A stretch of 64,000 nt of DNA from JASDSY01 sp041441465 (GTDB taxonomy: Bacteria > Muiribacteriota > UBA9980). Every line of letters begins with the position of its first letter. Position 1 is the first letter of the stretch. The notes beneath the pieces were generated by a model. That model ran no database searches. It was not told the DNA's origin and saw only the letters and a list, made by a program, of their open reading frames with translations. Positions 45,000 through 52,636 of the stretch are shown one piece after another. The position numbers and the translations under genes are program-made. Location of the stretch: contig JASDSY010000018.1 of assembly GCA_041441465.1 (NCBI GenBank), positions 1 to 64,000 of the forward strand, read 5' to 3'.

Positions 45000-45130
45000 A
45001 AAATATTTATGATAATGAGTTAAAATAATGATAATTATTGTTTGACGTTTTTTTAAAAAATAGTTGAAGTAACTTATAAGTTGATTTTAAAGTTATAATA
45101 AAGTTTCCCACTCCGAAGGAGGATTTTTAT

Positions 45131-46363
45131 ATGCCAGATTTTAATTATTATGATGTTACCCCGATAGGCGGCGAGCTTGGTACATCCATGAGTAAATTTT
45201 GTGAAGACGGCAGGGTTGTCGCTTTTTCATCGGTAATAGGCGATAGTCTTTCAGAGCATCTTGAAAATAATTGGCGCAAAATGAACCGTTCAACGGATCA
45301 TCGCTGGATAAGAAACCTCGCTATTTATGATGATTCGCGTAACTGCTGGCGTTATGTCGGCGCTATGACACGCAATTCGAATCAGACAAATTGGTTTACT
45401 CATAAAGGGGTAATTCAAAATTATGCGGACGCTTTTATAGGCATTCAGGCGGGTTTATTCGCGTTGTCACAAGAACGCGAAGAAGCGGATATTCCGCCTT
45501 TAAAAAAAGTTGGAATCGGTTTTGGTATCCCGGTAAAAGCCGGAGAAAATGTTGCAGAAACATTTTTTAATTATATAAAATCGAGGCTTCATGAGGAAAA
45601 AGGCGAAAAGTTCATGATCATAAAGGCCAAAAACGTTGCGACAGGTGAAATTAAGGAACTTAAGATCAGGCTTTCGTTCATGCTTTTACAGTTTCAGGCT
45701 TATGGCGCGTATATGGCATTGCTAATGAAAAAGTTCGCGATGAGATTATATAATACATATATAGTCGACGTGGGACATGGTACCTGGATAAAACTGCCGG
45801 TATTGGAAAATGAAGCCGATATAAATCTTTCGGATTCCGTTCCTGAAGGTATTTTTACTGTAACATCGAATATTTCCCAGATAGTTTTTGAAACGTCCGG
45901 AGAAAGATATAAAATTCCGGAACAAAGAATTATGGAAAAACTGCCGCGCAATGAATATCAAATTGAAGTTCCGGGTAGCGGCATATTTGATTTCCGGGAT
46001 ATATTGGACAGTGAATGTTCTAATCTTTGCGAACATATTATGCAGGCGGTAAAAAATGATCTGGTCGTAATTAACCGCAAAGGAAAAACAATCGATTATT
46101 TTGCGATGATTGGCGGCGGCGCATCGCTTATGTTTGACAGGTTCCGTGAAAAGATCCGCGAACATTACAATTGGACTGAAGAAATTGCTAAAGATAGAGT
46201 ATTGTCGGCTCTCGATGTCGGAATTGATCACAGATATATTAACTGTGTCGGATTTATGCTCTTAGCGCGCGATCAGATCGCTATCGAACTTGAACAGGAA
46301 GTCAACCCTAATTTTAATATTTCGTCTATTTCTACAGATGCGTTGGAAAATTTTAAAATATAA
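45131..46363 (+). CDS. ParM/Alp-like bacterial actin
   Basis: This 410-residue actin-fold ATPase belongs to the ParM/StbA/Alp group, which polymerises to push or position DNA. The phosphate-1 motif appears as GGELGTSMSK (residues 13-22, with Glu where Asp is usual), followed by 'VVAFSSVIGD', which matches the 'fPSvvG' stretch of ParM homologues. The phosphate-2 motif is VDVGHGT (212-218) and the adenosine motif is MIGGGA (326-331). The start has an excellent SD (GAAGGAGG). Eight bases after its stop begins a gene whose product looks like a ribbon-helix-helix adaptor, the arrangement of parM-parR. Upstream there is a TATAAT (45094-45099) without a good -35, and a 12-base palindrome (45071-45082) in the -35 position, possibly an operator. 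Whether it segregates DNA here is inference. Confidence 0.85.
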   Translation: MPDFNYYDVTPIGGELGTSMSKFCEDGRVVAFSSVIGDSLSEHLENNWRKMNRSTDHRWIRNLAIYDDSRNCWRYVGAMTRNSNQTNWFTHKGVIQNYADAFIGIQAGLFALSQEREEADIPPLKKVGIGFGIPVKAGENVAETFFNYIKSRLHEEKGEKFMIIKAKNVATGEIKELKIRLSFMLLQFQAYGAYMALLMKKFAMRLYNTYIVDVGHGTWIKLPVLENEADINLSDSVPEGIFTVTSNISQIVFETSGERYKIPEQRIMEKLPRNEYQIEVPGSGIFDFRDILDSECSNLCEHIMQAVKNDLVVINRKGKTIDYFAMIGGGASLMFDRFREKIREHYNWTEEIAKDRVLSALDVGIDHRYINCVGFMLLARDQIAIELEQEVNPNFNISSISTDALENFKI

Positions 46364-46371
46364 GGTGTAAT

Positions 46372-47088
46372 TTGAAGAAAAAAAACGGTACTGACGATAA
46401 TAGCGAAAATAATAATAGCGGGAATAAATTATCTGCTAACAGCGGTTTTGGAGTCAACTTCAATGTCGATTCCGAAACCGCCGCTACCGTTTCGGCGCAA
46501 TGCTTGGAATTTAAAGTTTCACCCGAGGAATTCTTAAGTGTGGCAGTGCGGTTATTTATTGATTTCAAATATATTGCGGAAGTTATCGGGCTTGATATTT
46601 TTACGATGCGCGATGAATTGATAAAAGCAATAATTAAAAGTCTGGGAGATAAAAATGAAGATGCCGGCGAAGGCAGCGTCAGGATCGATCACAAAGATGC
46701 ATCGGCGGCTGAAATTAGCGGAAAAATTGAAAAGATAACTAATTTACTTAATGGCATAAAATCAGTTCCCGGAGGAATGCCTGCTGAAACGAAGGGAGTC
46801 AGCGCGCGTCTTGAAGTTCAGAGCAATAAGATTGATTCTCTTAATATCGAGTTATCAGAAATAAAAGCTATGATATTTGATTTGAAAAATTCGATCGACG
46901 AAAATGAAACAGCTAAAATAAAAAATACCGCGAGGAAAGCAAAAACTGAAGAAGTAAAAAACGGCAGTGTTAACAATGAAAATAAGGCTAAAAAAATGGA
47001 AATTAACGGCGTGGTTTCAGAATTGAAATCTCCGCATGCCGCTTCGTATAAAGAAAAGCGGCGCAAGCTCGATAAGTTGAAATTTTAA
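46372..47088 (+). CDS. Probable ParR-like adaptor with ribbon-helix-helix and coiled coil
   Basis: I do not recognise an exact family. After an Asn/Ser-rich tail (residues 1-24) there is a short strand (FGVNFNVD) followed by two helices (SETAATVSAQCLEF and SPEEFLSVAVRLFIDFKYIA). This is the order and length of a ribbon-helix-helix DNA-binding fold, as in ParR. From about residue 100 the protein is helical, with heptad-like 'KIEKITNLLNGIK' and 'KIDSLNIELSEIKAMIFDLK'. It ends in a strongly basic tail (SYKEKRRKLDKLKF). The start is TTG at 46372 with an AAGGTG SD, only 8 bases after the actin gene, so translation is probably coupled. Position and fold together suggest it is the filament-to-DNA adaptor. 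The long coiled coil and basic tail are not typical of plasmid ParR. Confidence 0.6.
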   Translation: MKKKNGTDDNSENNNSGNKLSANSGFGVNFNVDSETAATVSAQCLEFKVSPEEFLSVAVRLFIDFKYIAEVIGLDIFTMRDELIKAIIKSLGDKNEDAGEGSVRIDHKDASAAEISGKIEKITNLLNGIKSVPGGMPAETKGVSARLEVQSNKIDSLNIELSEIKAMIFDLKNSIDENETAKIKNTARKAKTEEVKNGSVNNENKAKKMEINGVVSELKSPHAASYKEKRRKLDKLKF

Positions 47089-47132
47089 TGGCGCCTGCTG
47101 TTTTTATGAAACTAAAATAATGAGAATTGAAT

Positions 47133-48836
47133 ATGGAATTTAATGACGAAAATATTTTTAAACAAGTAATATTAAAAAAATTACAAATGATACTTGCCGG
47201 CAATTATCAAAATATCGTTGATAATTCCGGCAAGTTATTAAATTCTGATGAAATTGAAATCAATTCGTTATTATCTAAAGTTTCAAATAAACTTCAAGAA
47301 AAAGAAATTATTTCAAGGTTCGTTCCTGAAACTGTCGCGGAGCTTGCTAAAAGCAATGATGGAACTATAAGTGTCGGCGGCAGTGAACGAAAAGTTACGG
47401 TGCTTTTTTCCGATATAAGAAATTTTACGGGTATGTCCGAAATATATTCTCCGGAACAAATAGTTGAAATGCTTAACGGCTACCTTGAAATGATGGCCGG
47501 GGTTGTTAAACGCCATGGCGGCGTTGTTGATAAATTCATAGGTGATTCGATAATGGCCGTTTTTTATCCTGGTGTCATGAATGATGATGAAGCGCGCGCG
47601 GTTATGGCGGCTATGCAGATGAACGAGGAATTATGGCGTTTTAACGAAGAACGAGAAGCTAAAAATTTATTCACCATAAAAATAGGTATCGGCATAAATA
47701 CGGGTGAGGTTATTGCGGGTTTGATAGGCTCGAGTTCCGGCAGGCTTGATTATACTGTAATCGGCGATACTGTAAATGTCGCGGCTCGGCTCGAGGGGAT
47801 GTCGAAAATTGGCGGGTATACCAAGATAATCATCTCCGAAACTACATATAAGGCTGTTGCGCATCTTATTGATGTGACTTTAATAAATGCGGACCGTGTT
47901 AAGGGAAAAGAAAATCAAGTTATAATGTATGAAATCGTACAATTTAAAAACCCTGAACTTTTCATCGAAGGGCTGAAGTCGCCTGATGAAAAAGTTCGTT
48001 ATACTTCAGTTAATTTGATGGGACTTTCCGGCGACCCTCTCTTCATAGCTAACCTGTTGCCATGCCTGAAAGATACATCTTCGATTGTTCGTTATTCTGT
48101 CATAACTGCCCTTAAAAATTTAATGTATTTAAAAGAAAATATTGTCAAATGTATTTTTGAAATGCTGAATTCTGAAACTGATGAAAAAATTTTTTCAAGC
48201 CTTATAGCTGAAGTTGGAATGCTCGGGAATGATGAAGATAAAATAGCTTTGACTAAATATTTTGGCCATGACAGCCGGCGTGTGCGCGCTAATATAATCG
48301 AAGCGATAATTAAAATTTCGGATAAAACAAAAATAATTTTGATTTTAAAGGAAAAACTTAATGATCCGGACAACCGTAATCGCGCGAATGCGGCGATATG
48401 CTGCTATAATTCCGGATATTTGCCGGCTGTTCAAACTCTTTTTGAAATGTGCGGCGACAGTGAAAATTTTTTGATGCGCGCTTCGGGTGCGTACGGACTG
48501 GGTGAAATCTATTCGCGCGAGTTTATGGCCGGTTTAATAATCGAAAATTCGCCGCTTTATAATTTAACTGAAATGATAGAGGAAAACAGTTCGAAAATGG
48601 CACATGCTTTGGAAATACTTGAGAATTTACTTGACGATCCTGAAAAAATGGTCAGGAATAATGCAGCTCGGGCGCTCGGCCGCATTGGCAACAGCGCCGC
48701 TTTGAAAAAAATAATCTGTAAATATCTGCAAATAAAAAAACAGAAAAACGATTTGAAAGAATCTTTACTCGCTGCTTTAAAAGCTCAATCGGACGCGAAA
48801 ACGGTCTCTTTGATTACAGGTGAACTGGATATATAA
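47133..48836 (+). CDS. Class III adenylate cyclase fused to HEAT repeats
   Basis: The protein makes cyclic nucleotide, most likely cAMP. The N-terminal 80 residues are helical and end in 'ISRFVPETVAEL', the lead-in common to bacterial cyclases. The catalytic domain (about 88-250) has both metal aspartates (FSDIRNFTGMS and FIGDSIMAVF), the adenine-selecting Lys and Asp (DKFIGD and LDYTVIGD), and the transition-state Asn and Arg (VNVAARLE), so it should be active and ATP-specific. Residues about 275-565 are HEAT/PBS-lyase-type repeats, for example 'DPEKMVRNNAARALGRIG', a protein-binding superhelix. There is no membrane segment or sensor domain, so the HEAT part may be the regulatory input. ATG 47133 is chosen over TTG 47127. 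Both have poor SDs, and position 39-45 bases after the ParR-like gene suggests coupling within the operon. Confidence 0.9.
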   Translation: MEFNDENIFKQVILKKLQMILAGNYQNIVDNSGKLLNSDEIEINSLLSKVSNKLQEKEIISRFVPETVAELAKSNDGTISVGGSERKVTVLFSDIRNFTGMSEIYSPEQIVEMLNGYLEMMAGVVKRHGGVVDKFIGDSIMAVFYPGVMNDDEARAVMAAMQMNEELWRFNEEREAKNLFTIKIGIGINTGEVIAGLIGSSSGRLDYTVIGDTVNVAARLEGMSKIGGYTKIIISETTYKAVAHLIDVTLINADRVKGKENQVIMYEIVQFKNPELFIEGLKSPDEKVRYTSVNLMGLSGDPLFIANLLPCLKDTSSIVRYSVITALKNLMYLKENIVKCIFEMLNSETDEKIFSSLIAEVGMLGNDEDKIALTKYFGHDSRRVRANIIEAIIKISDKTKIILILKEKLNDPDNRNRANAAICCYNSGYLPAVQTLFEMCGDSENFLMRASGAYGLGEIYSREFMAGLIIENSPLYNLTEMIEENSSKMAHALEILENLLDDPEKMVRNNAARALGRIGNSAALKKIICKYLQIKKQKNDLKESLLAALKAQSDAKTVSLITGELDI

Positions 48837-48912
48837 TTTTTTATAAATTTAGCGGATTAAAAAGTGATTTTCGATTTAATAAATTAATAATAAGGCCGAT
48901 ACTGTTAGTGTT

Positions 48913-49950
48913 ATGTATTTTAATATCATTTTTTTACTTATTTTAAGCGGATTTTTAGCCTACAGCGGCGATGTGTTAGGCCGTAAAATAGGCAAATGGC
49001 GTCTTTCATTTTTGGGAATGAGGCCTAAAAATACCGCTATCGTAATATCTATTGTTACCGGTATGATTACTACCATTATTACGCTTTTTATTGTAAGCAT
49101 ATTTTCTGAAGAAGCACGCATAGCGTTATTCAAAATAGATGAAATAAGGCGTGAGCGTGAAGAGTTTACCGGAAAACTAAACGAGGTGAAAAATAATTTC
49201 GACTCGATAAAACTTGAATATGAAAGATCGCTTTCAGTTGTTAAGGAATTGAATGAGTCTAAAGAAAGCCTCAAAGCGGAAATTGCCAGTATGGAAAAGA
49301 CGCTGGAAATAAAGAAACGTGAAAAAGTGGTATTTCAGCCTGACGAATTAATAGATTATGTCGTTATAACATCTGAGATAAAAATTAATGATGCCGAGAA
49401 GCTTTTTACTGAAATGATAGAGCGTATCAGAAAGGTATGTATACAGCTCGGCGTTAAAGTGCGGTCGGTAAATGAAATCTGGGCTCAATTAAAAGAACCT
49501 CTCCTTGGTGTTGTTAAAAATATTAAACCTAAAGAAGAACTCGTAGTTTACTTGAAGACAACGCAGCGTGTTATGGAAGGCGAGTTTCTCGACGATGTGA
49601 ATGTACAGGTGCAAAAGAATCGCACTATTTATAAAAAAGGCCAGGTGCTGACATTTGAAAGTTATGAAGGCGAAACCAAAGAAGTTTATACTGGCTACGT
49701 AATTGACGGCAGCAAACCTCGTGAGCATATAAAAATAGAATTGATAGGATTATTGAATAAGCTGAGCGGCAAGGCGAAGGAAGACGGCCTTATAATCGAG
49801 CCGCTTATGGGATTTGATTCGATAAAACTTCATGATATTATAAATAAAATCAAGGAATATAACTGTAAAACGCGTTTAAATATAGAAATTTCAGATGACG
49901 TTTCGATCGTCGGGCCGTTTTCATTTTTGATACAAGTCTATAAACTTTAA
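48913..49950 (+). CDS. DUF3084 membrane-anchored coiled-coil protein
   Basis: This protein matches the DUF3084 family, known mainly from cyanobacteria and some other phyla and of unknown function. The family signature 'YSGDVLGRKIGKWRLSFLGMRPKNTA' region is at residues 17-43 between two membrane segments (FNIIFLLILSGFLAY and a VISIVTGMITTIITLFIVSI-type second helix). A coiled coil at about 75-130 follows (IDEIRREREEFTGKLNEVK and beyond). The rest is a cytoplasmic alpha/beta region with 'VVFQPDELIDYVVI' and 'KIELIGLLNKLSG'. It has 345 residues. No good SD lies at the usual distance: AAGG is about 19 bases before the ATG. It lies 76 bases after the cyclase and ends at a strong terminator, so it is probably the last gene of the actin operon. 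Confidence 0.85.
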   Translation: MYFNIIFLLILSGFLAYSGDVLGRKIGKWRLSFLGMRPKNTAIVISIVTGMITTIITLFIVSIFSEEARIALFKIDEIRREREEFTGKLNEVKNNFDSIKLEYERSLSVVKELNESKESLKAEIASMEKTLEIKKREKVVFQPDELIDYVVITSEIKINDAEKLFTEMIERIRKVCIQLGVKVRSVNEIWAQLKEPLLGVVKNIKPKEELVVYLKTTQRVMEGEFLDDVNVQVQKNRTIYKKGQVLTFESYEGETKEVYTGYVIDGSKPREHIKIELIGLLNKLSGKAKEDGLIIEPLMGFDSIKLHDIINKIKEYNCKTRLNIEISDDVSIVGPFSFLIQVYKL

Positions 49951-49973
49951 AAAATCATATAATTGCCATTTGA

Positions 49974-50012
49974 ATTTAACCGATTTGACAAATCGGTTAA
50001 ATTATTTTATAA
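49974..50012 (+). terminator. Rho-independent terminator after the DUF3084 gene
   Basis: A perfect 13-base stem (49974-49986 with 49990-50002) encloses the loop GAC and is followed by ATTATTTTAT. This argues against any start codon for the next gene before about 50010. Confidence 0.85.
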
Positions 50013-50049
50013 TCACTTCTCTAAAAAATTAAAATTAAAAGTTATAATT

Positions 50050-51228
50050 ATGAATAATATTGATTTATTTGCTCCTAAGATTGCCATAAGTTTTTTAACG
50101 TCACTTGTGGCATGCATTATATTAACGCCGGCCGCAATGAAATTATCCGAGCGGTTCGGAATTATGGATAAACCTTCGCCTCGGAAAATTCACAATGTAC
50201 CTAAAGGCAGACTTGGCGGGCTTGCTATATATTTTTCTTTTATGATTGGTTTGTTTGTACCGATTATGATAGGCTGGCCTCTTAAAACATCTTTTGTTAC
50301 TTCGATTTCTTTAGACAATTCGATCGTCGGGTTTCTTATTTCGTCATTGGTTATTGTTATATTAGGAGTTCTGGATGATAAATATGATCTGAAACCCGGA
50401 GTGAAATTTTTAGTCCAGATTGTCGCGGCTTTTATTCTTGTGGTATTTGGTTTGAAAATAGAGGTTGTAAGCGGTATCCAGCCGGGTACAAGATTTGATC
50501 CGGGTTTTTTTAAAGTGCCGATTACGGTTTTCTGGATAGTTGCGCTTACGAATATGATAAATTTTATAGACGGCCTCGACGGGCTGGCTTCCGGGATTAC
50601 AGCTATCAGCGCGGTCGCGCTAATTGTCGTGAATTATCTCGATAAGCTTTCATTAAATTCGTGCGTCATGCTTGCCGCTATGGCCGGCGCCTGCATTGGT
50701 TTTTTGCGTTATAATTTTTATCCGGCAAAAATTTTTATGGGTGATTGTGGCGCTACGTTTCTAGGATTTACACTTGGTGTAACATCTGTTATGGGTGCAT
50801 TTAAAAGCGCAACTTTCGCGATCGTTCTGGTGCCGTTTTTAGCGCTTCTTATTCCTATATTTGATATGGTTTATGCGGTTTTCCGGCGTATCGTGCGCGA
50901 AATGCCTCCGCATATCGCTGACAAGGAACATCTGCACCATCAATTTCTTGAATTGGGCCTTTCACATCCGCAGGCTGTAGCTGTTTTATATTTGATAGCT
51001 ATGGGATTGGCTTTTTTCTCGGCTTTCGTAATGCCGAAAATCAATAATATAAAGGCGACCTTTTTGCTTTTGTTGATGTGCCTTTTATTTGTTGTCGGAA
51101 TGATAAGGATAAGACACTTTATCAACTCGAAAAATAAAAGAAAAAATTATGAATTTAACGATTCAAACGCTGATGTGACTAATGTCTCCTCTAACTCATC
51201 CGCAAACAATCAAAAAACAATCAAATGA
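50050..51228 (+). CDS. Undecaprenyl-phosphate GlcNAc-1-phosphate transferase (WecA/TagO family)
   Basis: This integral membrane enzyme transfers a sugar-1-phosphate, usually GlcNAc-1-P, from the UDP-sugar to undecaprenyl phosphate. That step starts surface polysaccharide or teichoic-type polymer synthesis. The 392 residues contain about ten hydrophobic helices. Family motifs are present: 'GIMDKPSPRKIHNVPKGRLGG', 'LGVLDDKYDL', the catalytic 'NMINFIDGLDGLASG', 'FMGDCGATFLG', and the His motif 'HLHHQFLELG'. WecA/TagO is preferred over MraY because of this His motif and the DKPSPRKIH lead. I chose ATG 50050. A longer frame from TTG 49963 runs through the terminator hairpin and adds 29 residues of non-membrane sequence. 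The SD is weak. The C-terminus is an Asn/Ser-rich cytoplasmic tail. Confidence 0.9.
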   Translation: MNNIDLFAPKIAISFLTSLVACIILTPAAMKLSERFGIMDKPSPRKIHNVPKGRLGGLAIYFSFMIGLFVPIMIGWPLKTSFVTSISLDNSIVGFLISSLVIVILGVLDDKYDLKPGVKFLVQIVAAFILVVFGLKIEVVSGIQPGTRFDPGFFKVPITVFWIVALTNMINFIDGLDGLASGITAISAVALIVVNYLDKLSLNSCVMLAAMAGACIGFLRYNFYPAKIFMGDCGATFLGFTLGVTSVMGAFKSATFAIVLVPFLALLIPIFDMVYAVFRRIVREMPPHIADKEHLHHQFLELGLSHPQAVAVLYLIAMGLAFFSAFVMPKINNIKATFLLLLMCLLFVVGMIRIRHFINSKNKRKNYEFNDSNADVTNVSSNSSANNQKTIK

Positions 51229-51258
51229 AAAAACTTTAAACGCAAATGAGCGTGAATT

Positions 51259-52629
51259 ATGGTAAATACAGTCAATTCGATACTTAATCCGGCCGGCCAT
51301 ACTGAAATAAAAAAATTGATACAATCAATTGTGGCCGGTAAAAATCGTTCGCACTCTTTTTTATTTAACGGCCCCGTACATACTGGAAAATATTTGTACG
51401 CAAGACTTTTGGCTATGTCGCTTAATTGCTTGAATCCGATCGATAATTTAGCGTGCGGTAATTGCAGCCATTGTTCGCAGTTTTATAAAAATTCATTCCA
51501 TTATCTGACTGAAATTATTTATAAATTTGGCGAAATTTCGATAAATGATATTCAGAAAAAAATTATCGAAAAAACGACTCTTAAACTTCCGGATAACATC
51601 AAACAGATATTCATTTTAAATGATATTAAATTTTTCAATACCGAATCGGCGAATTGTTTTTTAAAAACGCTCGAAGAACCAATGCCGGGAGTAATTTTCA
51701 TATTGATAACCGATTCGATTGATTCGGTTTTACCGACCATCAAATCAAGATGCCAGATGGTTAAGTTTGGCGCTGTTTCCGATATCGAAATAAAAAAACA
51801 TCTTTCGTCCCTTACGGCAGGGCTGGAAGAAAAACATATCGATTTTTTAATAGAGAATTCCGATTCAATCGGCGCGTGTATAGCCGCAGCAGCTAGAAAT
51901 AACGCGTGCGATGAGATAAAAGATGTTTTCGACAAAGCGTATTCTTTTTTTAATAATCCTTCTCTTGAAACGGTCAATAACTTAATTGATTTTTGCTATG
52001 AGATTAATCCCGAAGATTATAAAATTGAAGAAGCCAAAAATAACTTGCAATTAAACCAACTATTTGATAAAATTGACCAGAATGCTTTATCGTTAAAATA
52101 TGCGAAAACAGTTATTTCTAAAATGCTCGTTTACGCTTCCAGAAAATTTTCAAGACGTGATTTTATGTCGCTTTCATACCAATTGTTAAGTAAAATTGAA
52201 AATTACTTCGAGGTTACGGAAGAAATAATGGCGGGAGCGGTTTCACAGTTTAAACAGCTTTTTTCAAATGATATAATTAAAGGCTACAAGGATAAATACG
52301 ATAAGGAAACCGGGCATATCAGAAAAAATGAATTTACCGCTATAATTGCTAACTATATAACTACTTTTGAAAAATTATATAAATTTAAAAATTGTGAAAA
52401 TAATACCGGTGACAGCGAAAAAGAACGTGCCGGAATTATGGACAGGACTATAGGCCATGCCGCTGATTTGTTTGAAAATGAACAGATTGAAAAAATTATT
52501 AAACGGCTTACCGCGGTTTATTTTCGCGATATCGCTTCAAATGTTAATCCGGAACTGTATTTTGAAAATTGCACATTGTGTATTTTAAAACCGGACAATA
52601 AATATAAAGATAAAATAATTATTCTGTAG
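51259..52629 (+). CDS. holB: DNA polymerase III delta' subunit (clamp loader)
   Basis: Delta' is the non-catalytic AAA+ subunit of the clamp-loader pentamer that opens the beta clamp with DnaX and delta. The Walker A region is degenerate (GPVHTGKYLYA, residues 38-48), consistent with a subunit that need not hydrolyse ATP. A zinc module with Cys 57, 66, 69 and 72 follows. 'NCFLKTLEEPMPG' and 'TIKSRCQMVKF' correspond to the LEEP sensor region and the SRC finger. The 456-residue length is longer than typical HolB (about 330), with an extra helical C-terminal part of unknown role. It starts 30 bases after the wecA-like gene. The ricT-like gene follows after 7 bases, as in B. subtilis, where holB and yaaT are adjacent. 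Confidence 0.88.
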   Translation: MVNTVNSILNPAGHTEIKKLIQSIVAGKNRSHSFLFNGPVHTGKYLYARLLAMSLNCLNPIDNLACGNCSHCSQFYKNSFHYLTEIIYKFGEISINDIQKKIIEKTTLKLPDNIKQIFILNDIKFFNTESANCFLKTLEEPMPGVIFILITDSIDSVLPTIKSRCQMVKFGAVSDIEIKKHLSSLTAGLEEKHIDFLIENSDSIGACIAAAARNNACDEIKDVFDKAYSFFNNPSLETVNNLIDFCYEINPEDYKIEEAKNNLQLNQLFDKIDQNALSLKYAKTVISKMLVYASRKFSRRDFMSLSYQLLSKIENYFEVTEEIMAGAVSQFKQLFSNDIIKGYKDKYDKETGHIRKNEFTAIIANYITTFEKLYKFKNCENNTGDSEKERAGIMDRTIGHAADLFENEQIEKIIKRLTAVYFRDIASNVNPELYFENCTLCILKPDNKYKDKIIIL

Positions 52630-52636
52630 GTGAATA

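Noticed and set aside
45001..45130. A parC-like centromere upstream of the actin gene
   Set aside because: Only one 12-base palindrome and AT-rich sequence are visible. There are no iterated direct repeats.
49963..50049. N-terminal extension of the WecA-like protein from TTG 49963
   Set aside because: It would be translated through the terminator hairpin of the previous gene, and it adds 29 residues before the conserved membrane start.
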